In this document: positions 59,201 to 64,000 of the stretch, in pieces | Layout: each line of letters begins with the position of its first letter | Numbering within the stretch: position 1 is the first letter of the stretch | Notes under the pieces: model-generated | What the model was told of the DNA's origin: nothing | What the model saw: only the letters and a program-made list of their open reading frames with translations | Databases searched by the model: none | Made by a program: the position numbers and the translations under genes | DNA from: Saprospiraceae bacterium | Lineage (GTDB): Bacteria; Bacteroidota; Bacteroidia; Chitinophagales; Saprospiraceae | Direction: 5' to 3' | Length of the DNA stretch: 64,000 nucleotides | NCBI GenBank assembly: GCA_016717265.1 | Contig: JADKFX010000001.1 | Coordinates: forward strand, 1,438,501 to 1,502,500

Positions 59201-60550
59201 CTTGATTTTGGTGAAGAAGAATTGATAAATGATGTTGGTATGTTCCAGTGTGCAACCATAAGTGGTGATGTTTGGTTTGATTTGGATATGGATGGTATTT
59301 ACGATCCAGCTGAAAAAGGTATCAATGGTTTAAGAGTATATATCATTGATGCGATGACAGGTGCGACGGTAACAACATTAACAACCAGTGTTAAACCAGG
59401 TACTCCATCAGATGATGGATACTATATCGCGAGTTGTTTAAAACCTGGAATGTATTACGTGAAATTTGAAAGACCAGGACATTTGGGTGCAAGCGAACCA
59501 TACAAAGGAACAAATCCAAATAAAGACAGTGATATTTCACATGAAAATGGTGTAAATACTACTAAGAAAATTACTTTAAATCCGGGTCAGAATGTGCTCA
59601 ATGTGGGTGGTGGATTCCAAACAAAATCCATTGTCGGAGATAAAGTATGGATTGATAAGAATTATAACGGATTACAGGATAATGGTGAAGTGCCATTACC
59701 AAACGTTAAAGTTGCAGCTTACAATAGTAAAGGAACAATGGTTTCTGAAGGTACAACAGGAATTGATGGACAGTTTGTGTTGGATGGAATGATTCAAGGT
59801 GACTACTATGTTAAATTTGAAGTTCCTAATCAGGCTTACGGATTTACGGTTGCTCATGCAGGTGTTGATGATATGGATAGTGATGTTGACGGAACGAATG
59901 GTTATGGTACTACAAAAATGTATCGTATACTATCCGGGGAAGTTAGACCTACTATTGATGCAGGTGTAGTTGCGCAGGTACTAGCAGTAGATTGGTTAAG
60001 TTTTGACGGACAGTACAACGGAAACTTTACAGAATTAAACTGGAGTACAAAAGTGGATATTAATAATCACCACTTTGTGGTTGAGCGTAGACATGAATCT
60101 GAAACTGATTTCAAAGAAATCGGAAATGTAGATGCAAATCAGGATTTCAATCTTGCACAGCACGATTATGATTTTGATGATTATGATGTAAACTTGTCTG
60201 GTGTTTATTACTATCGTATTAAACAAATTGATAAAAACGAAAGATTTACATACAGCCGTATCATTTCAATCCAGGTAAAAGTAGATGAGTCATTGAATGC
60301 ATTCATTTATCCAAACCCAGTAAATGATAAGTTGAAAGTAGAATTGTGGTTACCAGAAGACAGTGAATTGGAAGCTAAAGTGTTTGATAATACTGGAAAA
60401 GCAGTATTGGTTGCTCCTTTCAGTGAATTCAAAACAAAAGGTAAATACAATGAACTTCTTGAAACGAGTAGTCTGGTTCCTGGTCAGTATGTACTTCAAA
60501 TAAAAACAACTTCCGGAGTGATTAATAAAAAGTTTACCGTTTCTAGGTAA
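41300..60550 (+). CDS. Giant T9SS-exported multi-repeat surface protein (about 6,400 aa)
   Basis: The frame is open for over 19 kb. With the ATG at 41300 it has 6,416 residues. ATGs at 41339 and 41390 are alternatives, and the last gives a typical 30-residue signal peptide ending AFSAGFCQNQIAAQ. Domains by residue: 85-305 DUF7948-like (ENKGQLNNKDILYYLEGKQG); 305-800 SBBP-like propeller repeats; 801-973 GEVED domain (DYSDAPASYG to GNGEVEDYY); 973-1460 six Ig-like repeats of about 82 aa; 1463-1749 three PKD-like repeats of 96 aa; 1749-1822 SprB-like repeat; 1914-5863 twenty-six 152-aa repeats; 5864-6227 three SdrD-B-like domains (KVWNDLDGDGRREAGEPGIP and similar) with Ca2+-type Asp loops; 6228-6329 a linker domain; 6330-6416 T9SS type A sorting domain (FIYPNPVNDKLKVEL to GQYVLQIKTTSGVINKKF). 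It is predicted to be a long, surface-anchored adhesin-like fibre. Ligand unknown. Confidence 0.95.
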   Translation: MIKQISQLSKINTMINLFPNSGRLNQTSFSMQNLFNWLPKSIFILIAFSAGFCQNQIAAQEALRPEAAMEAKVKQTLKQNAELIRFMENKGQLNNKDILYYLEGKQGTVYIEKNKIRFVAKEYVTKLREDKKETERFLTGIHNFTVRMEGANPEPKLKLGNSFSTNYNYFLGEKSSDWVSGVRAAKDLTLEDIYPGIDIRLYSNADGSLEFDWIMDAGADFNKINMLFEGQDKLSVGRSGELKVGLRFTDVKFNVPESYQVTESGKQLVNFAFKADDNRVTFKTKSKIDPQYPLIIDPVLSWGTFMDGNDPDFDQYLFGIQVDPIDGTVYCAGATNRQISTSSPPYDANGYLNVITGFGTGANPRVAIVYRVSSSGNDLIDLTLYGPNSVGGSDQVAAYGLSLSDNRVFISGRTTVDLPMTGGPFDGTRDGNDGFVAIFSRNLGTLHYSTYIGSSGAEDVGVPSIRAINDNTYVLCAAVTAALPGAYISGGSADGTFGGTSEGYVAKFNTNNILEWGTYVGGSEEETLNDVEVFTDGRVAFGGWGNNTDASMTEFSPASSGSNNNGNLDGLIGVLTDDGSAFNYLEEIGGGNADKINDVEIINGIMAFTGAAESGFPTTAGVVYPSNAGNIDMILGVVNTNGGSGYKATYFGGSGADRGAGVQKVFQVQCDGTEEAFLLVFGTCESGIPTKNINGDPFFDSSNNGGLDMFFAGFNDNLTTLNYATNIGGQYNDYLGDTGDPRGANHLWVKGANIYVGTTTHSASHSPTIVSGGFDTGKSNTANPTSDDTHVLFSILFSSLLESDYSDAPASYGAPSHTLDCAHIRINTLDSEAGATPGVNANGDDLAGLDDEDGISVFPVYQAGGPQTISITANGILNTTGFSATLFGWIDFNNDGMFSASEAATVSVANGFSGSKTLIWTGVTVAGTPSNQYLRLRLTSNALSDDGSTASLDERSTVSAGNGEVEDYYICVKPTAGVNKTVSCAILPGGSATMTATGTGTWAAKAGNPGTATITNTSSPTTTITNYSVAGDYFFIWTNSTGCATDTVIVSVTAKPNAGTNKTLTCAELPGGSVTMSGTGAGTWTAQAGNPGTATITDDNDPVTTITTFSAAGTYNFIWTNASNCTDTASVTVTAKPDAGDDKTVSCVITFPGGSTTMNGTGTGTWTAQAGNPGTATITNASSPTTTITTFSAAGTYNFIWTNGSCKDTASVTITGKPNAGVDKNVNCVATFPGGSTVMAGTGTGTWTAQAGNPGSANIVTPSSPTTTINTFTDDGDYFFIWTNGTCTDTAKVVVTMKPNAGGNQNVNCVAVFPGGSATMAGVGTGTWTAQAGNPGTATISTPGSPTTNIINFSAAGTYNFIFTNASNCTDTASVIVTGKPNGGVDQNVSCVTSFPGGSATMAGSGTGTWTAQAGNPGTATITNSSSPTTTITNFSGEGTYHFIWTNGACSDTASVNVSKGPIGSATPQTICSGFTTSVALNSTIPGSTFTWTAALQSGSITGFSNCAGACGTTISQTLTNTSNAVAGVVRYTVTPTAPNGCIGNPFTVDVTVNPKPVGSASNESICSGGTTNVSLSATVPGTTFTWTAAQQSGSTITGFSNCASSCGITISQTLTNTSNANPGVVRYTITPTSPNGCIGNTFTVDVTVDPKPQGSAAPQTICSGFTTSVGLSSTVAGTTFTWTAAQQSGSAITGFSNCGGACGATIAQTLTNTSNAATGVVRYTVTPTTPAGCIGNAFTVDVTVNPLPIVTVATTPSCIAQNNGTATANVSGGLAPYSYNWNNGQVTQIISGLGASTYSVTVTDANGCSKTANGAVVEQGISSLTAVPGPCNSSNNTYSLTGSMVLLNAPNSGTLTVSVGATQQVFNAPFTSPQAYVLNGLIADGAVHTVTAIFSGGTNCSKSTNYTAPVNCLPIITHTKSFTSATQTGAYTYDVVYKINVSNSGGAGQYDLSDFPSFDDDIAINNASYTTTAPGNPGGVLGGSGPWLLANDQAIAAGASHMFTLTVNVTINLNASSGGNNVYTKCGQAIPGNPSPGEGLYNLSKLDTNNDGTPEETYEACGDLPYVTHDKTLASIVPLGGNMYNVTYQIVVKNLGGVNSQYDLVDQAGFDDDITINNTTYTSNAPGNPGGPLAGSGPWTMANNQAIGIGSTHTYNLVVKVTLDLNVGSGGDNVYKKCGQTIPGTPVTGEGLFNKSKIDTNDDGTYEETDEVCGDLPYIISTKTLTSITPLGGNMYNVVYQLVIKNLGGASGQYDLNDTPGFDNDITINTASYTSNAPGNAGAALAGNGPWSLANDQAIISAATHTYTLTVKVTLDLTPGTGGDNVYTKCGQGTPGNPSPGEGLFNESSMDSNNDGIPESTNEVCGDIPYVIHDKTLTSISPLGGNMYNVVYQIVVTNSGGATGQYDLTDTPGFDDDIAINSASFTTTAPGPSGVLAGSGPWVLANDINISAGTSYTYTLTVKVTIDLSAGSGGNNTYTKCGQGTPGDPTSGEGLYNESKIDSNNDGVPEQKDEVCGDLPYITHDKTIASVTPLGGNMYNVTYKIVVQNLGGASGQYDLKDIPGFDDDFTINTASYTSNAPGNAGGALAGTGPWTLANNQAIIIGGIHTYNLLVKTTLDLTPGSSGDNIYKTCGTAIPGDPSPGEGLYNQSTLDTNDDGTPEETDEVCTDLPFITNTKTITGITNLGGNMYNVTYQMVVKNQGGVSGQYDLTDIPGFDDDITINSASFTTTAPGNPGGVLAGIGPWTLANDQTILAGATHTFTLTVKVTIDLTATSGGNNVYTKCGQAIPGDPTSGEGLYNQAKLDSNNDGVAEDTDEACGDLPYVIHDKTLVSIAPLGANMYNVTYQVIVTNSGGAVGQYDLTDTPGFDDDITINTASYTSNAAGNPGGPLAGVGPWALSNDQNITAGTSHTYTLVVKVTLDLNPGSAGDNIYKKCGQGTPGDPTSGEGLYNESKIDINNDGTPEQRDEVCGDLPFITHDKTIASVAPLGGNMYNVTYQIVVKNLGGATGQYDLTDIPGFDDDFTINTASYTSNAPGNAGSGLVGIGPWILANDQTIFAAATHTFTLVVKTTLDLTPGSGGDNIYKTCGTSIPGDPSPGEGLYNQSKLDSNNDGTPEETDEVCTDLPFITNTKTITGITPLGGNMYNVTYQMVVKNQGGVSGTYDLTDVPGFDDDITINNASYTTNAPLNPGGALAGTGPWSLANDQVILAGATHTYTLTVKVTLDLSATSGGNNVYTKCGQAIPGDPTSGEGLYNQAKLDTNNDGIAEDTDEACGDLPYITHDKTIASIAPLGGNMFNVTYQIVVKNTGGANGQYDLTDTPGFDDDIEINTSSYTSNAPGNAGSGLVGVGPWLLANDLAIIAGATHTYQLVVKVTIDLGPTSGGNNSYTKCGQATPGDPTSGEGLYNESKIDANNDGVPEEKKEACGDLPFITSSKSISSILPLGGNMFNVTYQMVVKNIGGATGTYTLVDAPGFDDDIAVNTANYTSTAPGNPGSALAGVGPWTLASAQSILVGATHTYTLVVKVTLDLTAGSGGNNVYTKCGQGTPGDPTSGEGLYNQSKMDSNNDGTPEDVDEVCADIPFITHDKTIASIAPLGGNMYNVTYQIVVKNLGGANGEYDLSDIPGFDDDITINTASYTSNASGNPGGALAGTGPWTLANNQAILVGATHTYSIIVKVTLDLNPTSGGNNLYTKCGQATPGDPTSGEGLYNQSKLDSNNDGTPEETKEVCGDLPFITSTKLLTGIASLGGNMYNVTYQLTVKNLGGANGQYDLTDIPGYDDDITINTSSYTSTAPGNAGGPLVGSGPWTLANDQAILTGATHTYTLTVKVTIDLSAGSSGNNAYTKCGQSTPGNPAPGEGLYNEAKMDSNNDGVPEETPKTCGDLPYVIHNKTISSIAPLGGNMYNVTYQITVNNNGGATGVYDLTDIPGFDDDIAINTASYTSTAAGNPGGPLAGVGPWILANNQTIIAGASHTYTLVVKVTLDLTAGSGGNNVYTKCGQGTPGDPTSGEGLYNQSKIDHNDDGIPEETKEVCGDIPFITHDKTIASIAPLGGNMYNVTYQIVVKNLGGANGEYDLSDIPGFDDDITINTASYTSNASGNPGGALAGTGPWTLANNQAILVGATHTYSVIVKVTLDLNPTSGGNNLYTKCGQATPGDPTSGEGLYNQSKLDSNNDGTPEETKEVCGDLPFITSTKSLTGIASLGGNMYNVTYQLTVKNLGGANGQYDLTDIPGYDDDITINTSSYTSTAPGNAGGPLVGSGPWTLANDQAILNGATHTYTLTVKVTIDLSAGSSGNNAYTKCGQSTPGNPAPGEGLYNEAKMDSNNDGVPEETPKTCGDLPYVIHDKTIASIAPLGGNMFNVTYQIVVKNNGGANGVYDLTDIPGFDDDITINSASYTSTAAGNPGGPLAGVGPWVLGNNIAITAGATQTYTLIVKVTLDLTASSGGNNVYTKCGQGTPGDPTSGEGLYNQSKIDHNDDGIPEDTKEACGDLPSITHDKTLTSITPLGANKYQINYQLVVKNQGGAIGQYDLTDIPGFDDDITINTTSFTSNAPGNPGAALAGTGPWLLANNQSISAGATHTYQLVVKVTIDLNPSSGGNNVYNACGALIPNKPVAGEGLFNRSTMDNNDDGIAEETREVCGDLPYVTSTKSLTSIAPLGGNMYTVTYNIDVKNIGGANGQYDLLDVPAFDNDITIGTASFASNAPANSGAALAGSGPWTLANDQNILVGATHNYTVTIKVTIDLRPTSGGDNVYKQCGLAVTNDPSPGEGLYNEARMDNNNDGTPEEVDEACGDLPYVTNTKTLTSITPLGGNMFQVNYQIVVKNLGGVTGQYNLTDAPGFDNDITINNASYSSNVIGNPGTALAGSGPWTLASDQIIAVGAIHTYQLLVKVTMDLNPGSGGDNVYTKCGQTDPAGPKAGEGLFNESRIDSNDDGTPDDVSSTCGDIPYVTSTKVLSSIIPLGGNSYNVNYTLEVKNLGGVNGQYDLFDAPGFDNDIAINNASYTTTAPGNPGGALAGNGPWTLANDQAILVGATHTYQLTVKVTLDLNPASGADNIYTKCAQSTPGDPKSGEGLYNESRLDNNNDGTPEELDEACGDIPYVTHDKTIASIIPVGGNAYDVSYQIVVKNLGGANGQYDLTDIPSLENDITIGTVSYTSTAPGNAGGALAGTGPWSLANDQAILTGATHTYVVKVRVTIDLNPGSGGDDVYLKCGQLIPGTPTPGEGLFNRSKLDSNNDGIPEETDEICGDLPYVTSTKTLTSINPLGGNMYQVNYKLIVKNLGGALGQYDLKDNPGFDNDIAIGSASFTSDAPGNAGAALAGTGPWTLANDQNILVGATHNYDLSVKVTLDLRPGTSGDNLYKKCGQSTPGDPTVGEGLYNESTLDNNNDGTPEEKDEVCGDIPYVTSTKTIVSTAPLGGNMFQVTYKIEVKNLGGVVGVYDLSDAPGFDDDIVVGTVSYTSTVPGNPGGPLAGAGPWKLADDQAIVVGNVHTYTLTMKVTIDLNPGTSGDNVYNKCGQSSPGNPKKGEGLFNEALVDSNNDGVTDDTSRICGDLPYVTSTKVLTSTTALGGNMYQVNYLIQVKNLGGAVGQYDLKDVTGFEDDITIGSASYTSTAPGNAGGALAGVGPWTLANDQNIAIGATHDYVVSVKVTIDMRSTSGGDNVYKACESTTPGQPKAGEGLYNKAVLDNNNDGTPEETDEACGDLPFVTHEKIFSSVSLLGVNMFQVNYKIVVKNLGGAVGQYNLIDAPAFDDDIAISNPSYTSNAPGNAGGNLAGSGPWTLANDQSIAVGATHTYDLTAKVTYDATPASGGDNKYKKCGLSNPNLPVAGEGLFNQSRLDNNDDGIPEETDEVCGDLPDIAKYGSKVWNDLDGDGRREAGEPGIPNVTVILYDAVTNVAERVTTTDANGKYLFENLKSKAYYAKYVLPSGYVYTIPNVGLDSLDSDVDGSNGPGTNGTTVLDFGEEELINDVGMFQCATISGDVWFDLDMDGIYDPAEKGINGLRVYIIDAMTGATVTTLTTSVKPGTPSDDGYYIASCLKPGMYYVKFERPGHLGASEPYKGTNPNKDSDISHENGVNTTKKITLNPGQNVLNVGGGFQTKSIVGDKVWIDKNYNGLQDNGEVPLPNVKVAAYNSKGTMVSEGTTGIDGQFVLDGMIQGDYYVKFEVPNQAYGFTVAHAGVDDMDSDVDGTNGYGTTKMYRILSGEVRPTIDAGVVAQVLAVDWLSFDGQYNGNFTELNWSTKVDINNHHFVVERRHESETDFKEIGNVDANQDFNLAQHDYDFDDYDVNLSGVYYYRIKQIDKNERFTYSRIISIQVKVDESLNAFIYPNPVNDKLKVELWLPEDSELEAKVFDNTGKAVLVAPFSEFKTKGKYNELLETSSLVPGQYVLQIKTTSGVINKKFTVSR
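44216..45679 (+). repeat. Six tandem ~82-aa Ig-like repeats within the giant gene
   Basis: Each unit begins KPNAG-like, then a Cys, FPGGSATMAGTGTGTWTAQA, GNPGTATIT and ends with a FIWTNG strand followed by a Cys-Thr/Lys-Asp-Thr motif. Two Cys recur in each unit. The period is close to 246 bp at DNA level. Units are strongly alike, so they arose by tandem duplication. Confidence 0.9.
45686..46545 (+). repeat. Three tandem 96-aa PKD-like repeats within the giant gene
   Basis: Units begin GSA-x-x-x-TICSG (second unit SICSG), continue with TFTWTAAQQSGS, ITGFSNCAGACG and QTLTNTSNA, and end GVVRYTVTP..GCIGN.FTVDVTV. The period is 288 bp. The pattern matches PKD-like domains frequent in Bacteroidota surface proteins. 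A SprB-like repeat (VSGGLAPYSYNWNNGQVTQI) follows. Confidence 0.9.
47039..58888 (+). repeat. Array of 26 tandem 152-aa repeats within the giant gene
   Basis: Unit starts lie at 47039, 47492, 47948, 48404, 48857 and then every 456 bp to 58433. Units 1 and 4 are one codon short. Each unit opens LPYVTHDKTIASIAPLGGNM (variants), then has YNVTYQIVVKNLGGANGQYD, PGFDDDITIN, APGNPGG.LAG.GPW.LAN, THTYTL.VKVT.DL, a first Cys (YTKCGQ), GEGLYN, an Asp loop of the form D-x-N-x-D-G and a second Cys (E-V/A-C-G-D). The opening half resembles DUF11-type beta-sandwich repeats. No unit is broken by a frameshift or stop. Confidence 0.95.
52049..54784 (+). repeat. Recent tandem duplication of a three-unit block (2 x 1,368 bp)
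   Basis: Units 12-13-14 (52049-53416) and 15-16-17 (53417-54784) correspond one to one. By eye, units 12 and 15 differ at about 19 of 456 bases, and only one of these changes an amino acid (Ile to Val). Units 13 and 16 differ at two residues. Units 14 and 17 are less alike. A similar but older three-unit pattern joins units 5-7 and 8-10. Confidence 0.9.
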
Positions 60551-60573
60551 CAAAATATTAATCAATGAAAATA

Positions 60574-60610
60574 AAAGAGCTTATTCCTTTGGGAGTAAGC
60601 TCTTTTTTTT
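60574..60610 (+). terminator. Rho-independent terminator after the giant gene
   Basis: The stem AAAGAGCTTATTCC / GGAGTAAGCTCTTT (60574-60587 with 60592-60605, one T-G pair) has a 4-nt loop and a T-run to 60610. It lies 24 bp after the stop codon. The reverse strand also shows a T-run, so it may work both ways. Confidence 0.92.
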
Positions 60611-61016
60611 ATGCTAGTTATTGGATGTTATACCAATTGTTTTTATAACAATGTCCTATCTCATTAATAAATTACAATGTTTAATGCCACAGGTTACAAA
60701 TACCAAGCTTAAATTAACGTATGGATTTATTGGACTAAAATATTTGTCCAAGTGGTAATAATTTTTGAATACCACCAGTAGTTTTACAAATGAAGTTTCA
60801 CTATTTTTCAGAAAGTAGTTTCCTCAATATTCCGATTTAAAATATTAGTAAACTAAAATAAGATTGTTTGCAGTGATTCCAATTTTATAAGGCACATCTG
60901 AAACACTGCAATTAGAAAAATGAAAACATTTAAATACAGTTAAACCGATTCATACGTTCCATTATCTAACTTACTTGTATGCAATAGGCCAATAAAAAAT
61001 TTGCCATTTCAATCCT
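60611..61016. other. Intergenic region with nothing recognised
   Basis: About 400 bp lie between the giant gene's terminator and the convergent lon gene. It is AT-rich, without an open frame, hairpin or RNA gene that I can support. Confidence 0.5.
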
Positions 61017-63434
61017 CTAAAACGATGTAATATTCAAAGCATGTTGTAATACCTCATTCATCTGTTTAACATAAATAAATTCCATTCCTTTCAGATGATC
61101 TGGATTTACCTCTTCAACATGTGCTTTATTATCCTTGCAAAGTATGATCGTTTGGATTCCAGCTCTTTTTGCAGCAAGTATTTTTTCTTTTATCCCACCT
61201 ACCGGTAACACCTTTCCACGTAATGTTATTTCTCCGGTCATTGCTAAAAATGGTTTAATCGGCTTTTTCTTAATCGCAGAACACATCGAACTCAACATGG
61301 TAATACCAGCTGATGGACCATCCTTCGGTATAGCACCTTCCGGAACATGAATATGGATATCTGTATTTTCAAAAAAATCAGCGTCGATTTGTAATTCGTC
61401 ACTATGTGCTTTTATATAACTTAATGCAGTGGAAGCAGATTCTTTCATTACATCTCCAAGGTTTCCGGTTAATACCATCTTGCCTTTTCCTTTTGACAAA
61501 CTCGTTTCAATATATAAGATATCACCACCGACTCTTGTCCAGGCTAAACCTATCGCAACTCCGGAAGAAAGATTCTCCTGATAATTGTCATTATTAAATC
61601 GAGGAATCCCTAATATGTCTTTCAGGTCATTTGATTTAACCGTATAGTTTTTCTTTTTTTCCATTGCAATTTTACTCGCAGCTTTTCTCATGACAGAAGC
61701 TAATTGCCTGTTTAAGGTACGCACTCCTGATTCCCGGGTATAATCCTGAATAATGCGCTCTAAAACTTCATCACTTAGTTTTATTTGATTTGATTTTAAG
61801 CCATGTTCTGTAATTTGTGATGGAATTAAATGATCTTTTGCAATTTCAATTTTTTCCTCAGTACTATATCCTTGTAATTCGATAATTTCCATACGGTCTA
61901 AAAGAGCAGGTTGTATGGTACTTAATGAATTTGCAGTTGCAATAAAAAGAATTTTGGATAAGTCAAATTCAAGATCTAAATAATTATCATGGAAACTAGA
62001 GTTTTGTTCAGGATCCAACACCTCTAATAATGCGGAAGAAGGATCTCCTCTAAAATCTTTTCCTATTTTATCAATCTCATCTAAAATAAATACAGGATTT
62101 GCAGATTTTGCTTTGCGAATGGATTGAATAATTCTACCAGGCATTGCTCCAATATACGTTTTACGATGCCCTCTGATTTCAGATTCATCATGCAATCCTC
62201 CCAAAGACATTCTGATAAATTTTCGATCCAATGCTTTTGCAATAGATTTTCCAAGGGACGTTTTACCAACGCCAGGAGGTCCTACCAAACAAAGTATAGG
62301 AGCTTTCATATCTCCCTTTAATTTTAAGACCGCAAGGTGTTCTAGTATTCGTTCTTTGATTTTTTCCAATCCATTATGATCTTGCTCGAGTATTTTTTTG
62401 CTTTCATTTAAATCCGATGTATCCTGTGTATATTCATTCCATGGGAGATCTACTAACAAGTCGAGATAATTCATTTGTACAGAGTATTCAGCAACCTGAG
62501 GATTCATCCGTTTTAATTTCGACAATTCTTTATCAAAATGTTCCTGAATAGATTTATTCCATTTTTTTGTTGCTGCTTTTGTTTTTAAATCTTCAATATC
62601 TTGTTCTTGTGGATCTTGTCCAAGTTCCTCTTGAATAGTTTTTAATTGCTGATTTAAAAAATAATCGCGTTGTTGTTTCTCCAGATCTGTTCTAACTTTA
62701 GATTCAATTTGATCTTTAACTTCCAATAATTGTAATTCATTTTCCAAATGTACCAATAGGGTCTCTGCTTTTTTATGGAGATCATCCATTTCAAGTAAAA
62801 GTTGTTTTTGTTCTATTGGTATATTTAAATTTGAAGAAATAAAATGTAATAAAAATCGATCATTATTAATATTTCTCAAGAGAACTTGTGCTTCATTTGG
62901 AATTTGAGGTGATAATTCAACAATGAGTCTAGATTTTTCTTGTATTGTTTTTATCATTACCTCGTATTCAAGTTTTTTGCCGGAGTTGATATGCGTTCTT
63001 TTAACGATGCGGGCTTCCAGGTAAGGTTCTTCTTTTGTCCATTCTTCAACTAAACATCGTTTTCTGCCTTGTAATATTACAGTTTGACTTCCATCAGGCA
63101 TTTTTAATAATTTAACAATACGCGCAACAGTCCCGGTGGTATACATATCGTTAAAGCCAGGGTCTTCTGTTTTATGATCTTTTTGAGTTAAGACAATAAT
63201 ATATTTTTCGCCATCTTGTGATTTGGTTACTGCACGAATAGATTTATTTCTGCCAACGGTTATAGGAATGATAACACCAGGAAATAAAACCGTGTTTTTT
63301 AATGGCATTACCGGTAAAATATCACTAAAATGATCTTCTCGTGTAGGTTCTTCATCATCTGCTACCGCTACAAAAGGTAATAATTCTTCATCTTCATGCA
63401 GATTGGAATCAAATATTATATTATTAAAATTCAT
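61017..63434 (-). CDS. lon: ATP-dependent Lon protease
   Basis: The 805-residue enzyme has the LonA layout: N-terminal substrate-recognition domain (from about 40, LPVMPLKNTVLFPGVIIPI), a coiled-coil middle (about 220-310), an AAA+ domain with Walker A GPPGVGKT (385-392) and Walker B FILDEID (449-455), and the protease domain with the Ser-Lys dyad Ser708 (PKDGPSAG) and Lys751 (GGIKEK). It degrades misfolded and regulatory proteins in the cytoplasm. The first 35 residues are acidic (EDEELLP, DDEEPTRED), a mild extension seen in Bacteroidota Lon. No exact TAnnTTTG or heat-shock-type promoter was found upstream. Confidence 0.97.
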   Translation of the reverse strand: MNFNNIIFDSNLHEDEELLPFVAVADDEEPTREDHFSDILPVMPLKNTVLFPGVIIPITVGRNKSIRAVTKSQDGEKYIIVLTQKDHKTEDPGFNDMYTTGTVARIVKLLKMPDGSQTVILQGRKRCLVEEWTKEEPYLEARIVKRTHINSGKKLEYEVMIKTIQEKSRLIVELSPQIPNEAQVLLRNINNDRFLLHFISSNLNIPIEQKQLLLEMDDLHKKAETLLVHLENELQLLEVKDQIESKVRTDLEKQQRDYFLNQQLKTIQEELGQDPQEQDIEDLKTKAATKKWNKSIQEHFDKELSKLKRMNPQVAEYSVQMNYLDLLVDLPWNEYTQDTSDLNESKKILEQDHNGLEKIKERILEHLAVLKLKGDMKAPILCLVGPPGVGKTSLGKSIAKALDRKFIRMSLGGLHDESEIRGHRKTYIGAMPGRIIQSIRKAKSANPVFILDEIDKIGKDFRGDPSSALLEVLDPEQNSSFHDNYLDLEFDLSKILFIATANSLSTIQPALLDRMEIIELQGYSTEEKIEIAKDHLIPSQITEHGLKSNQIKLSDEVLERIIQDYTRESGVRTLNRQLASVMRKAASKIAMEKKKNYTVKSNDLKDILGIPRFNNDNYQENLSSGVAIGLAWTRVGGDILYIETSLSKGKGKMVLTGNLGDVMKESASTALSYIKAHSDELQIDADFFENTDIHIHVPEGAIPKDGPSAGITMLSSMCSAIKKKPIKPFLAMTGEITLRGKVLPVGGIKEKILAAKRAGIQTIILCKDNKAHVEEVNPDHLKGMEFIYVKQMNEVLQHALNITSF

Positions 63435-63626
63435 AATGTATAATGCTTAAATTAAAGCAATTTTATAATTGCAGGGTATAAATTGAAAAATGTTTACAAT
63501 AGTAGTTTGTCAATCGCCGTGCCATTCCAAGAATCTCAGGATTCTATGACAAAAAGGCTAAAAACTATAGACAATATGTCAAAAAATAATAACAAGATTT
63601 GGAAATGAATAGAATTATCTTAACTT

Positions 63627-64000
63627 TTAAGGTGCGAGTCTTGACACATTCCATTCAGAATTTTCAAGTTGGTAACAAAAACGGTCATGTAATCGACTCT
63701 CACGACCTTGCCAAAATTCGAAATAATCAGGGGACAGTTTAAACCCTCCCCAATGTTTGGGTTTTTTTATTTCTTCTGGATGTTGCTCATAGTAAGCAAT
63801 TTGATCTTCTAATTCCTGTCTACTTGAGATTACTTGACTTTGAGGAGAAATAATAGCTCCAATCTGACTACTTAAAGGTCTTGAGTAAAAATAGTTTTCA
63901 GATTCACTAGATTGCAAAGGATTAACCTTTCCTTCAATGCGAATTTGTCTTTCCATTGCATCCCAAAAAAATAATAAACAGGCATTTGGATTTGTAGTAA
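63627..64000 (-). CDS. pdxH: Pyridoxamine 5'-phosphate oxidase (partial, N-terminus outside the window)
   Basis: The frame is open to the right edge of the window, so the first part of the gene is missing. 123 codons are visible. The sequence begins TTNPNACLLFFWDAMERQIR and continues IEGKVNPL, YFYSRPLSSQIGAIISPQSQ, then WGGFKLSPDYFEFWQGRESR and LHDRFCYQ, all conserved in PdxH. The C-terminal RLAP ending is the family's usual RLxP. The enzyme makes pyridoxal 5'-phosphate from its phosphorylated amine or alcohol form using FMN and O2. The ATG at 63954-63956 is internal, not the start. Confidence 0.95.
   Translation of the reverse strand, partial: TTNPNACLLFFWDAMERQIRIEGKVNPLQSSESENYFYSRPLSSQIGAIISPQSQVISSRQELEDQIAYYEQHPEEIKKPKHWGGFKLSPDYFEFWQGRESRLHDRFCYQLENSEWNVSRLAP

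Overview
The window is AT-rich bacterial DNA from the phylum Bacteroidota, most likely a free-living member near Saprospiria/Chitinophagia. The evidence is type IX secretion (T9SS) C-terminal sorting domains on five proteins, a complex I operon with separate nuoC and nuoD and a very short nuoG, an EF-G2 paralogue like the one known from Bacteroides, and TAnnTTTG (Bacteroidota -7) promoter elements just upstream of eight start codons. The genus cannot be named from the sequence alone.

Layout. 1-126 is the tail of a short-chain dehydrogenase. 153-10261 holds three minus-strand genes: a secreted Asp-box (BNR/sortilin-like) beta-propeller protein, an EF-G2-like translation factor whose switch II lacks the usual catalytic His, and a repeat-rich T9SS cargo protein. 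A decayed reading frame lies at 3571-3984. Next come rplU-rpmA and a lipoprotein on the plus strand, then a minus-strand pair coding for a polyferredoxin membrane protein and an FAD-dependent oxidoreductase whose ends overlap by 4 bp. Two T9SS type A cargo genes follow, each ending in a clear rho-independent terminator, and then a QueD-like gene.

18507-31502 is the complete 14-gene nuoA-N operon (respiratory complex I) behind a good Bacteroidota promoter. After a small membrane protein, 32106-38410 carries plus-strand housekeeping genes: holB, a PSP1/RicT-like gene, lpdA and two different L,D-transpeptidases. 38477-40075 is another secreted protein.

The outstanding feature is 40788-60610. 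A match to the sigma-54 consensus (TGGCAC-N5-TTGC) lies before a short doubtful ORF and then a single gene of about 19.25 kb. It codes for a T9SS-exported surface protein of roughly 6,400 residues. From N to C it has a signal peptide, a DUF7948/SBBP-like region, a GEVED domain, 6 repeats of about 82 aa, 3 repeats of 96 aa, a SprB-like repeat, 26 tandem repeats of 152 aa, 3 SdrD-B-like domains and a T9SS sorting domain. A strong terminator follows. The repeat array has a visible history: two neighbouring three-repeat blocks of 1,368 bp each are nearly identical and differ mostly at silent positions. The window ends with lon and the partial pdxH gene, both on the minus strand.

No tRNA, rRNA, CRISPR array, insertion sequence or phage gene was recognised.
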